NCBI RefSeq assembly: GCF_016906535.1 | Contig: NC_057385.1 | Span: 1,550,001-1,614,000 of the forward strand | DNA length: 64,000 bases | DNA from: Rhizoctonia solani | Lineage: Eukaryota; Basidiomycota; Agaricomycetes; Cantharellales; Ceratobasidiaceae | Reading direction: 5' to 3' | Shown here: piece by piece, positions 1-13,342 of the stretch | Position numbering within the stretch: position 1 is the stretch's first letter | How the letters are laid out: every line of letters begins with the position of its first letter | Program-made: the position numbers and the translations under genes | Notes under the pieces: generated by a model | Told to the model about the DNA's origin: nothing | Databases searched by the model: none | What the model saw: only the letters and a program-made list of their open reading frames with translations

Positions 1-1173
<1,173 letters not shown>

Positions 1174-2313
1174 CGTGAGTAGAGTGGTGGTCGATTGTGA
1201 GAGCTGCCAACCGATGGGAGTACATAGATCGATCGGCCAATCACATGTCTAGTATTCATTCCCGGTCACCCGGTTCCTTCCGCCCGCCGGTGCCCGGCGC
1301 ATATAGTCAAACTGACTCTATTCCTAGAAAATTTTGATGAGGGCGGATTTTCATATTAAGACATGTTTGGGGCGCGTCACCAACTCAGGCGTTCCGAACA
1401 GACCTAGAACAGATGTCACTACAGGATCTCTTTCAACAAAACAATTTGGTTTTTCAGTTCTGACCTGAGCATCACCTGGTAATATTAAGTTCCCAAGACT
1501 ATCAAACTTAGAAAGAGGGTACAACTGTAGCCTGCCGGACGTTCACCAATTGCGCGAGGTGACTGCAGTTCTTTTCATTTGTCAATTTGTTGAACATGAA
1601 CGACCAGAAACTAAACATCAGTATTGACTTCCAATTATCTACCCATATAAGAAGTGAAGTCTACGGTCTCGTGAGCATATCAATAGACTTGCCACTCGAA
1701 ATGTTAACTGCACGTGGTGAGATTAAGGCACTGGGTTATACGTAGCTATATAATGTGATTTGAAACGCCAAGTAGTGCTTGTAGAGTACTACACACGTAT
1801 GCTCAATTTAGACTTGCTTTCAATATAATGCGCTGAACCATGGATTGCTCCGAAAGCCTCATAAATTCCGTCGAAAAATTGATCGGGTTATCAACCACAG
1901 GCCCTATCACTATTGCGTACCCCAAAATGTATGTATTCATATACATGTAGAACCTACGTACCGCCAAGGTGTTGGGTTGCCATAGTCAATCAAATTATAA
2001 CAGACAATAGGTGCATTAAAATCGAGAGTTTATTTTATCATCCCACCTTCGTGAAATTCAGGATTGTATTTAGCATCAGAGCAATGTTAGCCGTCTCTAG
2101 GCTAGTCATGCACCCACCTACGATTGATAGATCCAGAGCAGAGGGTGCTTCCTCGAGATCTCATTGTTCTATAACTAGCCATCAATAACACAAACAGACA
2201 CGTCAGAATAAGAAAGAACTCAAACAACGCGAAGCTACTATTCATTTGGCAGACAATATTCATTATTCAAACCTTGTACTATATCTAATTGCATAACTTG
2301 TATATACCCATGC
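1174..2313. other. Intergenic region, sdh1 promoter side
   Basis: About 1.1 kb between the start of sdh1 and the end of the TBC gene (both on the minus strand), so it should hold the sdh1 promoter and the 3' flank of no other visible gene. It is AT-rich with many stops in all frames. I found no tRNA, repeat or conserved peptide in it. Confidence 0.5.
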
Positions 2314-4969
2314 TTATCCCAGTAAACCAGCTCCCAGTGGATCATTTTTACTCCCATCGTGTTTTAACCCATTACTATCCTTTGAAAGTGACGGGTTTCC
2401 AGCGGAAGATAACCCACTCTGAAGACTAGGAAAGTGCTCGCTCCTTCCCCACGGCGTTTGCGTCGTTCTGATGCGAGGTGGCGAAGTTTGGACGAGAGGG
2501 GCAGGCTTTACTGAGGGAGAAGCCTGAAGAGGGTCAAGCGCCCGTTGTTCTTCAAGCTTGCGCATCCTCTCCTTCTCTTTTTCTCTCTCTTGCTCTTCCC
2601 GCACGCGCTCCGCCTCGGCTTCAACTTCTGCGTGCTGCTTTTCCAGTTCCTCCTTATCCCGATCAGCTTGCATTTGCTCTTCTCTTCTTCGCGTGATTTC
2701 TGTCGGCCCCAGTATGTTCTCATCGTCTACGGACGCTGGGCCTATAGCGCCACTTAGAACTCGTTGAATGTATGCCAGATTTTCGAGCGCCTCTTGTTTG
2801 CCCTCGTTGCCCCCGTCCTCTAACAGTTTGATTGTGGCATGCACACCATCTGCAAGCCTCCGCATCAAGGCTCGCGCCTCTCCTACTTCACGCTCCACTT
2901 CAAATCGTGTCCTTGGTGGGCGTCCACCCGCGGATACAGCCAAACGGCCATCATTTGATGGTTGTCTCTCGGCCGGGGGTCGCACCAAGCCTTCCATAGA
3001 GCGTCGCACTGCGTCAGCGATGGATGGTCGGGCCGACCCTTCGTCAGGATCAGGCTGAGAGTTTTGAATCGCTTGGTAGTACGGAAATACGTGTGTATCA
3101 CCCGACATACTCGGTGTCCTGACCAAGTCGGGGAGGTTTTTCTACAGGGCATGCTGCGATTAGCCCAGTGCCTGTCCCGCTCTTCAGAGTACATACCCTT
3201 ATTTCAGAAACCCGATTGCCAACTTGCCCACGAATATCCCAAATTCCCTTGGCAATCACGTCCGCTCGTTCACCAAGCGAGTTAAACGCTGCAAATCCGG
3301 CGAGACTCCCCTCTGGAATATGCCTACTAATCCCAGCGGGTCGTGATTTGGGAGACAGTTTGGTTTCTGTGCCATCTTTCGAGTCTGTCCCGGATCCCAC
3401 GCTTCGCCTTCTACCACCCCGACGCTGTCGCGGAGGTGGAGGGGAAGGTGCTTCGATTGGAATATCCAGGATACTTCTATTTTGAAGGACAATCGTCGCT
3501 CCTGTTGAAGGGGATGGATTTGCACGCAGCATAAGCGCTTGCTGAACAAGTATGTGTGTTTCGAGTGAACGAGAGGGTGTATCTATGTCTGATGGTGAAG
3601 ATGGCTGAGATGACGGGGGAGGGGGATATCTAAGAAGATATGTGAGGGCGGTGGTATATTCTCCAGGAATTACTGTGTATCATCAGATTGATTGTTTTAG
3701 AAAGGAATAGATTATATGTCTTACAGAGGTTCCGAATTCGTATAAGCATGGCTACACCCACCCACGGGACAACTTGAAGCGACGGATCAGCTGCGAACAA
3801 CGCATCCCATAGCACGAGAGCATCTCGCCAGGGAAACTCGCGTGTGAAAAGAAGGCGAAGCCAGCGACTGTATGCATATGAATAAAGTGTAGATAAATAT
3901 AAAAGGACCCGAAAACTCACATTCCATACATCATTGGATCAACCTCAAGCTCATTCATTCGAGCGGAAAGTGCAGGATCACATGCTGCAAGGTACTCGCC
4001 GCCGATCTTGGAGCATGTTTCGTTAATGGGTGCGACCCATGGAGTCGAGGGAGGTCCTCCGGTAACTGGTGCAACTTGTTAGATGATAAACAGGGAGGAA
4101 AACAGAATGTTCATTACCTGTTGGCTTCGGCTCTCGCCATTCATACCACGAACCAACGCCCTCCATGATTCTGGAGAAAATAGCCCAAGCATCGGCAGGC
4201 ACGTAATCCCTCGACAGGAAGTCGAACATTTCTGCATCTTGAGCGTGACCCTTTCCATCAAGTGAATCGTAATCTAATGCCCAAAGCACCGGAGCCAGTA
4301 GTTCGTGCATCCCTTGACGGTATGAAATGCCCTCATGTGCTCTAGAATACACAAATAGGATATCGGCCAACATTCGCTGGGCGCGTGCAGACCGGAAATA
4401 TTCCACATCAGGAAAGGTCCGCTCCACATCCTTTTGAATAGTCTTGCGTAGTTCGAGAGACGCAAAGTATTCTGTCCATGGGTTCTTTCAAGAAATTAGT
4501 AACGGTGACGCAGTCGTGATGGTTGCTTCACACACTGATTCGTCCAAGCTCAGCGGGTTATTGTGCGCAAGGTCAAGATTTACGGTCGTTCGACGAGGTG
4601 GCTCGGGTTCTCCGGGGACAATCAGGGATTCCGGGAAAGTACCATCGGGTGCACGCATGCTATCCTTGAGTAGGCGAACATATTCGCTGCGGAGACGTTT
4701 GAGTTCTCGTAGTCCAGTGGAGGCATCTAGAGGAGAATCTGCTGCAAGCATCAACTGAAATAGTTGAGTGGTTCCATCCATGAAAATCTGGATATGATTA
4801 CCTTCCAGACAATACTGCGCCCCGCCACCTCTGCATTTGGAGTGTCATGTACCGCTTTCTGTAGCAAGTGCCCTTGTATTGCCGAGTGTGCGAGCTTTTG
4901 AATAGTCCATTCAGGACCAAATATCTCACGATATGCATTCGTTATACGAGCCTCGGTAGGATAGTCCAT
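2314..4969 (-). CDS. TBC-domain Rab GTPase-activating protein, TBC1D5-like
   Basis: A Rab-GAP, probably acting in endosome or retromer traffic or autophagy like animal TBC1D5; that role is inferred from family resemblance. The ATG at 4969 (MDYPTEARITNAYREIFG) starts the model. The TBC domain carries both catalytic fingers: the arginine finger IQKDVERTFP and the glutamine finger SYRQGMHELLAP. These are followed by DAWAIFSRIMEG, a segment ending in GMRWLRLLFTREFPW, and DALVLWDALFAADPSL. The C-terminal half is low complexity. It contains a Pro/Arg-rich stretch, a helical region with IWDIRGQVGNRVSEI, and a charged Glu/Arg coiled-coil rich segment near 2530-2700, ending at 2314. About eight short introns interrupt the gene. 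It is divergent from MOT1 across a 215-bp gap. Confidence 0.85.
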
Positions 4970-5184
4970 TGGGACAGAAGTTGGGTATAAGAACGAAGAT
5001 TAAGCTGGAGCCAAGTCCCAGTCCCAGGGTCAGCATAGGCGCCGAGTGACATCAAACGATCAAATAGGACCGCCGGATCGGATGCCACGAAGCCAGGGCC
5101 TACTTCCGGGCAGTTTTTGAATCCACACTTTATAAAAGCAGCGCTTGCTGAGATGTCCCCAAGTTCCTTAATCCTGATCGTCTC
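4970..5184. promoter_or_regulatory. Shared divergent promoter, TBC gene / MOT1
   Basis: The start codons of the minus-strand TBC gene (4969) and plus-strand MOT1 (5185) are only 215 bp apart, so both promoters must share this stretch. I see no clear TATA box. This is positional inference only. Confidence 0.5.
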
Positions 5185-8100
5185 ATGACCTCGCGGTGTG
5201 TGTGGCTGTGATCCTCATTTGTCGTTACTTACCGTTGTTTGTACAGCCTCGACCGGTTGTTGCTCCTACTCGACAATGGCTCGTCCCCTTCAATAAGGCA
5301 TACCGCTGCACGCCAAATAGGCCAGCTTGCCGCCAAGTCACTTCCTCGTGATGCTCCTGTTGCAGCAACTGTTCAGATCAAGGTGGAGGCCGGAGTTGAA
5401 GAGCTGAAATCGACCTCAGCGGATGTATGTTATGGACGTGCTTCAGAAGATTGGTCCGAGGCTCTTTCTGTTGTTGGAATGGTATGTCAGATAGCTCGCT
5501 CGTACTCATTTACTAAAACTGCCGGTAGCTTCTACCATACCTGCGTTCAAAATCATCTGAAACTCGGTCAGCCGCCGCCTTGGCGCTCTCACACATTTGT
5601 TCTTTTCTTCCTCTATGGTCTCCATCGCCTTCAAACGGCCCGACAGATCCTATGGATGTGGACACATCTGAGCCACCTACATTTCCGTCTTTTGATCTCC
5701 CTTCCCTCTTGTCACACGGGAAACTTTTACTTGCTTCTGAAGGCAAAGAGTATGCCGCTCCCTCCCATCCTGCCGATCTCGCTCGCGCGCGCAAGGATGC
5801 CATGTCTCGCCTTGGGCTAGACTTTCTGCAAGATGTAGGAGGCGGAGACGACATGGACTGGGAGCGAGAATTAGCTGCTGGCGAAACAAAGTCTGAAGCC
5901 ACGAGTGAGCCGGCAAGACCGTCACCTACACCCCCGGCGCCTATTCCAGCACCTGCACCCGTTGCTGCTCCAGTACCAGTGCCAACGCCAGCACAGGCAC
6001 CAGCGCCCGTATCTGCTCCATCACCAGCACCCATACCAGAAGAAGATTTAAGCGGGCTATCGGCAAGAGAACGTAACAGATTGAAGCGTAAACGCAAGCC
6101 AGGAAACGGTGCGTTTGTTACCGCCGCCAACTCGGCCCCTCCTACAGGGAATGGGCAATCGGAAGCCAGTGGTGGAAAGTAAGTCTGCCTATCATTTTAC
6201 CGTTTAACCCGTACTAAATATATAACAGAGTTCGATTGGTAGCTACAGACGATGGCCCCAACCCCAACGTGTTCACTCTATCTCTAAAGCACCTGCCCAC
6301 GTCTCCCCAACTCCCACTCCATCGACGACTGCTAGCAAACTCCCGGATGACAGCAAAGTTATTATTGACCCTTCCAAAGGTGGCCAAGTAACCGCCAAGC
6401 AAGAAGCTACAAGTGCAACTGTAATCAAGGCAAATGAGGGAGAGTGGGTATGGGGCGGAATTGTGCGCGTGTTGGAATTGGATTTGTTCAGCCCAATGTG
6501 GGAAGTGAGACACGGGGCAGCAATGGCTTTGCGGGAAATCGTCAAGGTGCAAGGCGGAGCGGGTGGAATGAAAGGTACCATTTTTCTTTTGTTTGTTCGG
6601 ATCAGTAACTGACGGCATACATGCAGTTGACTTGCCTTGTCACGAAAATGCATTGCTACACGAAGCCTGGTGCAATGCACTTGCTGCCAAGTTTCTGGCC
6701 GTCTTTGTTCTCGATCGATTTGGAGATTTTGTCAGTGATCAGGTATGCAGTTTTCTTCAGCTAGCTCCAGCTCCTATTGACATGGCTGTGCTTAGGTTGT
6801 TGCGCCAGTCCGAGAAACTGTATCCCAATCTCTTGCGGCTCTCCTCTTGCATATGCCCCGCCGTTCTGTCCTCCATGTCCATTCGATTTTGCTTCAGATG
6901 ATTGGACAGGGTGGTTCAAAGCCCAGCCAGGATGAGAAACCCGCCAAGACTAGAATAAATGAATCCAAACACGCTACCCCAGGCGTAGTATGGGAGGTCA
7001 GGCATGCAGGGTTGCTAGGACTCAAGTATGAAGTCGCCGTGCGGCGTGATCTAGTCGATACATCGCGGGAAGATGCTAGGGATATTTTGCAAGGAGTGGT
7101 TGACGCCGCCCTCATCGGGTATGTCCATTCCTGAGCCTTACCCTAGATTTAATTTATTGATTTGATCCTAGGCTCGAGGACAACGATGACGACGTCCGTT
7201 CGGTAGCCGCATCATGTCTAGTTCCAATCGCAGTGGAGATCGTCGCCCGTTTACCTGATGCTGTACCGGGCGTACTTGGAGTCCTATGGGCATCCTTGCA
7301 AGACATGAAAGACGATTTGGGGTCAAGTGTAGGTGCGGTTATGGATTTGCTGGGTAAGTCCCACGGATTTTAAGGATGCGCCGCACCTTAACCTAAAACA
7401 TATTCGAATTCAGGTGCTCTGGTCTCTCTTCCAAGCGTCATCGAAATTCTATCTGATCCGACCCGCTCTCGTCCGCTCTCAACTCTTGCACCAACCCTCT
7501 ATCCGTTTTTCAGACACACAATCCCTGGCGTCCGCCTTGCAGTTGTCAACACACTGCGTACCTTTCTGGGCTCATGCGGCAGGTCATCCATTGCTAAACT
7601 TGAAAATCTTAAGCTTGAAGAAGGAATCGCTAAATCTGATCCCGATTCTCAAGTTAAAATCGAAAATGGGGCCGATCCCGTAGCTCTCTCCCGCGATTGG
7701 ATTACCCGGCCCGTATTTGAGCTTCTATTCCAGAATCTCATACTTGAAGAAAAAGATGATATTCGGCGTGCAACATTACAGGTATGGAATGTTGCGGTCG
7801 CAATCGTGAGCGAGAACGCGAACCCAGATCCCAACGAAGGTGGATTACCCTATCTTGTCCATGAAGTGGTATACAACTGGCTGTGCTTGCTGGCTACTGT
7901 AGTTGGCGAACCACTCAATCCTGCTTACTTCTTCCACCCTGCACGGAAGGGCGATGAAGGGCATAACGTCGATAAGAATGCAATGCAGCAAGATTTGAGT
8001 CTGCTAGGGTTGGACGTTGTATATCGTGGACGACTAGAGGCTGCCAAGGCAATAGGTACGCTAATAGCGGCCTGGCCCGTTGATGTGAGTACCAAGGAAA

Positions 8101-11100
8101 AGACAGGTAGTGCTAGCACTAACAAATGAAAACAGCTTCATCATCATACGTTTGGCGAGCTCCTAATTCATTTTATCAATTCTACCAGTGCCTACCAGCG
8201 TTTCATTGCTGCAACAATCGTTCAGGAATGGGCACTCGCTCAACCAACTATCAATGGAACTCCTCTAGCCAAGGCTTCTCCTCTTGCAGGACAATGCTCG
8301 ACATATCTTCTTGCCTTCCTAGAAAAGGATTTCCCTGCCTCCTATCATGAGATGCTCGTACACCTTCGTGGACTCGCGGTCGACTGCCGTACGTTGCTTA
8401 ATTCCTTCGCCGACGATGCCAAGGTACCAGCCTCCAAAATTCCCACAATGCCCGACCGACTCGACCCCGAGGGGGCTGAAGAAGGGACGTTTACCCTCGC
8501 GTATGTTCAACGCTTTGTCGGAGAAATATTCGACGGGCTCAAAACGAGTATCCCTCGCGGGAAAAAGAAAGAAATTGCGGGACTGGAAGAAAAGAAGTCG
8601 AGGATTGTGTTTAGCATTGAGCGGTACGGTGTCGTCAAAGGCCAATGGGATACAAGAGTGTTTGCGGCAGTAGCAGCCACATTGATCTTTTTGCGGGTAC
8701 ATCCTGCCAAACTGAACCCCCTTGTGAGGAGCATCATGAATGGAGTCAAGGTAATTATAATTGAACATTCGCGTAATGCAGTACTAAACCCCCGAACAGT
8801 TCGAGGATAACCTGGACATTCAAATCCGCTCCGCCAACGCCGTTGCTACATTTGTTTCGGACTGCACGACTCCCTCGACTGGCCTGGTTGTAATGCCAGC
8901 CGAGAAAATCGTCAAGAACCTGTGCGCGTTTGTGTGCCAAGATACCGAAGTTACACCTGTGTTCTCTCAATCGCGCCGGGTACTATCCGGTGTCCTCACC
9001 GTCAAATCGATGTCTGCCAAGGTATCCCAAACCCACGGTCGCAGCAAGGATGAAGGAGCGGCCGAACTACCGGAGATGACCAAAGCACGAGTTATCAAGC
9101 GTGGTGCGCAGCTAGCACTCACTCGTCTCGGACAGCTCTTCGGTGCCGAACTTTTCACCCGTCTGAAGCAAATGTGGGATTCGATGGTTGGCGGACTGAT
9201 GTATGCGTTTGGAGAAGGTAGGCCATTTCAAATCGTCAAAGATGACTTTTGCCAAACAACATGGTTAAATAGGATCGGACGGAGACAAGAAGATTGAGAA
9301 ATCTGACGAAGCAGGGCAGCAGGCTATCGATAGTCTCACCGTTCTTCATGTCGTCGTCCCGAGTTTGGATGAATCTTTGCATGACAGAGTTGCCGAGCTC
9401 TTCCCGGTAGTTGCCCGTTCGCTCCGTAGCAAATTCGCGCTTGTAAGGCAGGCCGCGGCTCGCTCGCTCGCTACGCTGTGTAATACCGTCACAACCAAGG
9501 GTATGCGATTTGTCGTTGAGCATGTATTACCCTATTTGGGCGACACAACCATTTTGGAGAACAGACAGGGCTCAATGGAGCTGATCTACCGTGAGTAAAT
9601 GGGTTTTCCTTGGCTCCAGCTAAACTGAGCTTTGGCAACAGACATTGTACAAAAGCTCGATATGAAAGTTCTTCCTTATGTGCTGTTCCTCATTGTGCCT
9701 GTGCTTGGGCGAATGAGTGACAATGACAATGACTGTCGTTATGTTGCATCAAATACTTTCGCTTCGTTGGTGCGAATGGTACCCCTAGAGGTGAGTAGCT
9801 ATCCTAAAGAGCAATGAAATGTTCTGATGTTTTTGAAGGCCGGTTTGCCAGACCCACCGGGCTTCTCCCAAGAGTTGCTAGCCAAGCGAGAGACTGAGCG
9901 AGAATTCTTGACTCAACTCCTCGATGGCTCCAAAGTCACACCATATGAAATACCTATCAAGCTTAACGTTGAGCTGCGCAAGTATCAACAAGAGGGTATC
10001 AACTGGCTTGCATTCCTCGCCAAGTACCAATTACATGGCATTTTATGTGACGGTGAGCAACCCAGTAGTGTGGAATATCAGTAATTCTTACGTTTGGCTG
10101 TAGACATGGGCTTGGGTAAAACGCTTCAGTCTATTGTTATCCTCGCCAGCAAGCACCACGAACGAGCGGAACGGTACCGGGAAACGCGATCCCCAGATTC
10201 CGTACACATACCGTCACTCATCATCTGCCCCACGACACTTACGGGCCATTGGTATGCCGAGATTGTCAAGTACACAAACAACTTGAAGGCACTTCGCTAC
10301 GTGGGGACGAGCCGCGAGCGCCAAAGATTGGTCGATCAGATACCACGTCATGATGTGGTGATTGCTTCTTACGATTCGGTACGCAATGATATCGCAAACC
10401 TCACGCAGTTCAACTGGCACTACTGCATCTTGGACGAGGGTCATCAAATCAAGAACGGTAGGACCAAAATTACACAGGCTGTCAAGATGATCAACGCCCA
10501 CCACCGGTTACTACTCTCCGGGACACCCATCCAAAACAACGTCCTGGAATTATGGAGTCTTTTTGACTTTTTAATGCCAGGGTTCCTTGGGACGGAACAG
10601 CAGTTCAACCAACGGTTCGGTAAGCCTATCCTAGCAAACAAGGACGCAAAGGCTCCGGCAAAGACCCGAGAAGCAGGTGAGTTGTTGGCTTTGGGATTAA
10701 AACATGGCGATTAAATCATTATCTTTTAGCAACTCTGGCTCTGGAAGCACTACACAAACAAGTGCTGCCTTTCCTACTTCGCCGGCTCAAGGAACAGGTA
10801 CTCAATGATCTACCTCCGAAAATTATCCAAGATCACTACTGTGAACTGTCTGAAATGCAAAAGCACTTATATGATGCATTTTCCCAGTCTCAGGCTGGGG
10901 ACATGACTCAAGGCATGGTCAAAGCTAACGGTTCAGCCAATGCCAACCAGCAGCATGTGTTCCAATCACTGCAGTACCTACGAAAACTGTGTAACCATCC
11001 TACTTTGGTAGTCAAGGACGCCTCCGATGAAGCAGCACTTATTGGCCGCTTCGCAATCAAAGGGGAAACGAATGCCAAGGGAATACGCGATATACGACAT

Positions 11101-11964
11101 GCACCCAAGCTACTCGCTCTAAGGTAAGTGATGCACTGAGTACAATAACCAATGTTTACTGATGTGTCTGGCAGACAACTGTTGAACGATTGTGGTATAG
11201 GTGCTGCATTCAGCGAAGACGGCGAAACTCTTAAATCTGGAGAAGATACTGACCCAATCTCTTCGCAACACCGAGTCCTCATATTCTGTCAGATGCGACA
11301 AATGTTAGACATTATTGAAGAAGACCTTTTCCGACCACTCATGCCTAGCGTCACCTATATGAGGTTGGATGGGTCTACCCCAGCTAACCAGCGCCATGGG
11401 GTTGTCCAAACATTCAATTCGGATCCCAGTATTGACTGCTTGCTCCTCACCACTAGCGTTGGTGGACTTGGACTTACCCTTACTGGCGCCGACACGGTAA
11501 TATTTGTGGAACACGACTGGAATCCAATGAAAGATCTTCAAGCTATGGATCGCGCTCACAGGCTAGGGCAGAAAAAGGTAGTTAATGTGTACCGGTTGAT
11601 CACCAAGGGAACCTTGGAGGAGAAGATAATGGGGTATGTTTATTGCATATCTTAAATCCTATTCGTACTGAACCCTCGTCATAGTTTACAACGATTCAAA
11701 TTGAATATTGCCAACTCAGTGATCACCCAGCAGAATTCGGGACTTGCCTCGATGGACACTGATCAAGTACTTGACTTATTCAAGCGCACCACGGAAGAAG
11801 AAGACGCAGCGGCAGCAGCGAAGAAACGGGAGGAAAAGAAAGCCGCTGCTGGAGGCCCTATTTCGCAGAAGCATATTCTCGAGGGCCTCGAAGATCTTCC
11901 TGGCGAAGATGAATACTCGAATCTCGGTCTAGATAATTTTATGGACTCCCTTAAGCAGCGCTAA
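5185..11964 (+). CDS. MOT1: TATA-binding-protein-associated Snf2 ATPase MOT1 (BTAF1)
   Basis: Nuclear Swi2/Snf2 ATPase that strips TBP from promoter DNA. The start is an 11-nt first exon (5185-5195, ATGACCTCGCG) spliced over a 51-nt intron to 5247. This gives MTSRLDRLLLLLD, the conserved MOT1 N-terminus. HEAT-repeat segments follow: TPSIRHTAARQIGQL-like (here PSIRHTAARQ), then EVRHGAAMALREIVK. An Ala/Pro-rich spacer lies near 5900-6050. The ATPase has LRKYQQEGINWLAF, DMGLGKTLQSI (Walker A), LDEGHQ (DEGH box), LLLSGTPIQNN, LRKLCNHP and MDRAHRLGQKK. The C-terminus ends NLGLDNFMDSLKQR. With about 20 short introns removed, length is around 1,900 residues, normal for the family. An apparent frame jump near 6230 disappears if the intron is 6179-6248. 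Confidence 0.96.
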
Positions 11965-12062
11965 TTTTGTATATGTATATGTATTCGCTCTGACCGCATG
12001 TCGCTATCAATGGGTTTCTCGTTTGTAACAGGATTTTAATACACTCTCAAATGCGTGCATTC

Positions 12063-12526
12063 TCATTCGGTGGTTGTGGATGCTTCTGGTGCCTTGGTGA
12101 ATAGAGATTCACCTTTGCGCTTTCCCGCCCATTGTATCTTTGTCTTTTCATGAAATGAGAAACCAGCATAAAAGCCCGCTCGAAGCTACTCACATCAAGA
12201 CCTGCAGACAACGCTAATAAACCCAAAGGAACGGCACCAAGCCAAAGTATTACACGAGGAGCAGCATAAGGGGTCATGCGAAAGCCCTTCCAGAGATTAT
12301 CTCTCTGAACGATACATGTTCACGAGGTTCCTTGAGATTCAGCATTACTAATTGGCTCACCATAGCACCCCACCTTTCGATGGCAGGGTCAATCTATCTC
12401 ATATGTTCGTGAACCAGGTGTGCACCAGTATATCTTAGATGGCGCACCTTAATAGTTCCTATGGCATGAAATGTCAAACCATTTCGCCATTCAATATCAA
12501 CATAACATACCGTGGTCTCCGGCCAT
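12063..12526 (-). CDS. Small mitochondrial complex I subunit, NDUFB4/B15-like
   Basis: Probable accessory membrane subunit of NADH:ubiquinone oxidoreductase, 83 residues in five exons: 12526-12511, 12458-12448 (11 nt), 12393-12361, 12304-12194 and 12143-12063. All introns are GT-AG and all phases agree. The product begins MAGDHGTIK, then IDPAIERWGAMRDN, KGFRMTPYAAPR, one hydrophobic segment (VILWLGAVPLGLLALSAGL) and the basic tail IQWAGKRKGESLF. The DPAIERW...MR motif, a single membrane span and a WxGKRKG tail are what I remember of fungal NDUFB4-like subunits; this is recognition from memory, not a search. The last intron could also end 6 nt later, dropping two residues. It is convergent with MOT1, 98 bp apart. 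Conventional ORF calling would miss it because no exon exceeds 111 nt. Confidence 0.78.
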
Positions 12527-12981
12527 GATGGTGGTGAAGTGTGAGTAAGAAGATGACCGAGGATCACGTGAGAATCCTGGATGGCTTAAGCGCGGGGAGG
12601 CAACTTTGAGGGACCGTGACAATGGGCGAAAGCTCATCAACCCAATAATACTGGTATAGATGTTATTACAATTAAATTCAAACATTGTATCTTCTGTGAT
12701 AAGCTAAGATCTTAGCAAACCTGCAACTGTGTGCATATACAAATATCATGCGAAAACCTCTATACCTGGCTCTCGTCTCAACTTCGATTTTCAATTGCTC
12801 AGTCATGGTGGATGAGAAACTTTCATTTACAGGTCAGAAGGAATTCATTGTGACTGGGATGAAAACCAAGAGCGATCTTGACCTCTCAAGAAAATGGGGA
12901 AGCATACCTATTAGAAGGCACCTATCCTCGGTGAGTGCAAGATGCTGGATTCGTAAACTACGAATGAAGAAAATTTAGTAT
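12527..12981. other. Intergenic region upstream of the complex I subunit gene and tRNA
   Basis: About 455 bp between divergent transcription units: the small complex I gene (minus) and the tRNA-Val (plus). An open frame at 12748-12978 has no recognisable features and I do not call it a gene. Nothing else is visible. Confidence 0.45.
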
Positions 12982-13067
12982 GGCCGTTTGGTGTAGTTGG
13001 TTATCACGCATCCTTCACATTATTCAGTGAGCGGATGAGGTCGCTAGTTCGAACCTTGCAATGGTCA
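12982..13067 (+). tRNA. tRNA-Val(CAC) with a 12-nt intron
   Basis: The acceptor strands GGCCGTT and AATGGTC pair over seven positions, with G-T wobbles. The D-arm region GTGTAGTTGGTTATCAC looks like an A box. The anticodon stem is CATCC/GGATG. The anticodon is CAC at 13016-13018, flanked by T33 and A37. A 12-nt insert at 13020-13031 lies between positions 37 and 38, the canonical place for nuclear tRNA introns. The T-loop is TTCGAAC. A TTTTT run just downstream (13070-13074) fits a Pol III terminator. The T-stem GCTAG/CTTGC has one T-T mismatch and the acceptor has wobbles, so it may be a diverged or weak copy. Discriminator base is A at 13067. Confidence 0.7.
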
Positions 13068-13342
13068 CTCTTTTTGCTCCATCTACGTATGTATACCTGT
13101 GTGCAATCGGGCAATTTACTGTATAATAGCCTGGTTATGTAGACAGAAATGTGCACTTCTAGATAAATTATTATAACTATCACCCACATAGTGCCATCCC
13201 GAGCGCCGCATATATAACCCTCAATGGCAAAATCAAGCACGCGCGGGGATATGAGCGAACTAGTGCAAGCAAACTAGTGCTTGTCTTTGTTTGTATAACT
13301 TATCGATCATCTTGCACCTTCTTCCACCGTCTGTGGGTTAAA

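Noticed and set aside
5513..6130. A 205-codon Ala/Gly-rich open frame on the minus strand inside MOT1
   Set aside because: It is the antisense of the Ala/Pro-rich spacer of MOT1; composition explains the lack of stops.
6179..6260. Apparent frame break in MOT1 after the spacer
   Set aside because: Using the acceptor at 6248 instead of the earlier AG gives a clean GT-AG intron (6179-6248) and restores the frame into SISKAPAHV.
12748..12978. 76-codon open frame upstream of the tRNA
   Set aside because: No motif, no intron pattern and no composition typical of the neighbouring genes; likely chance.
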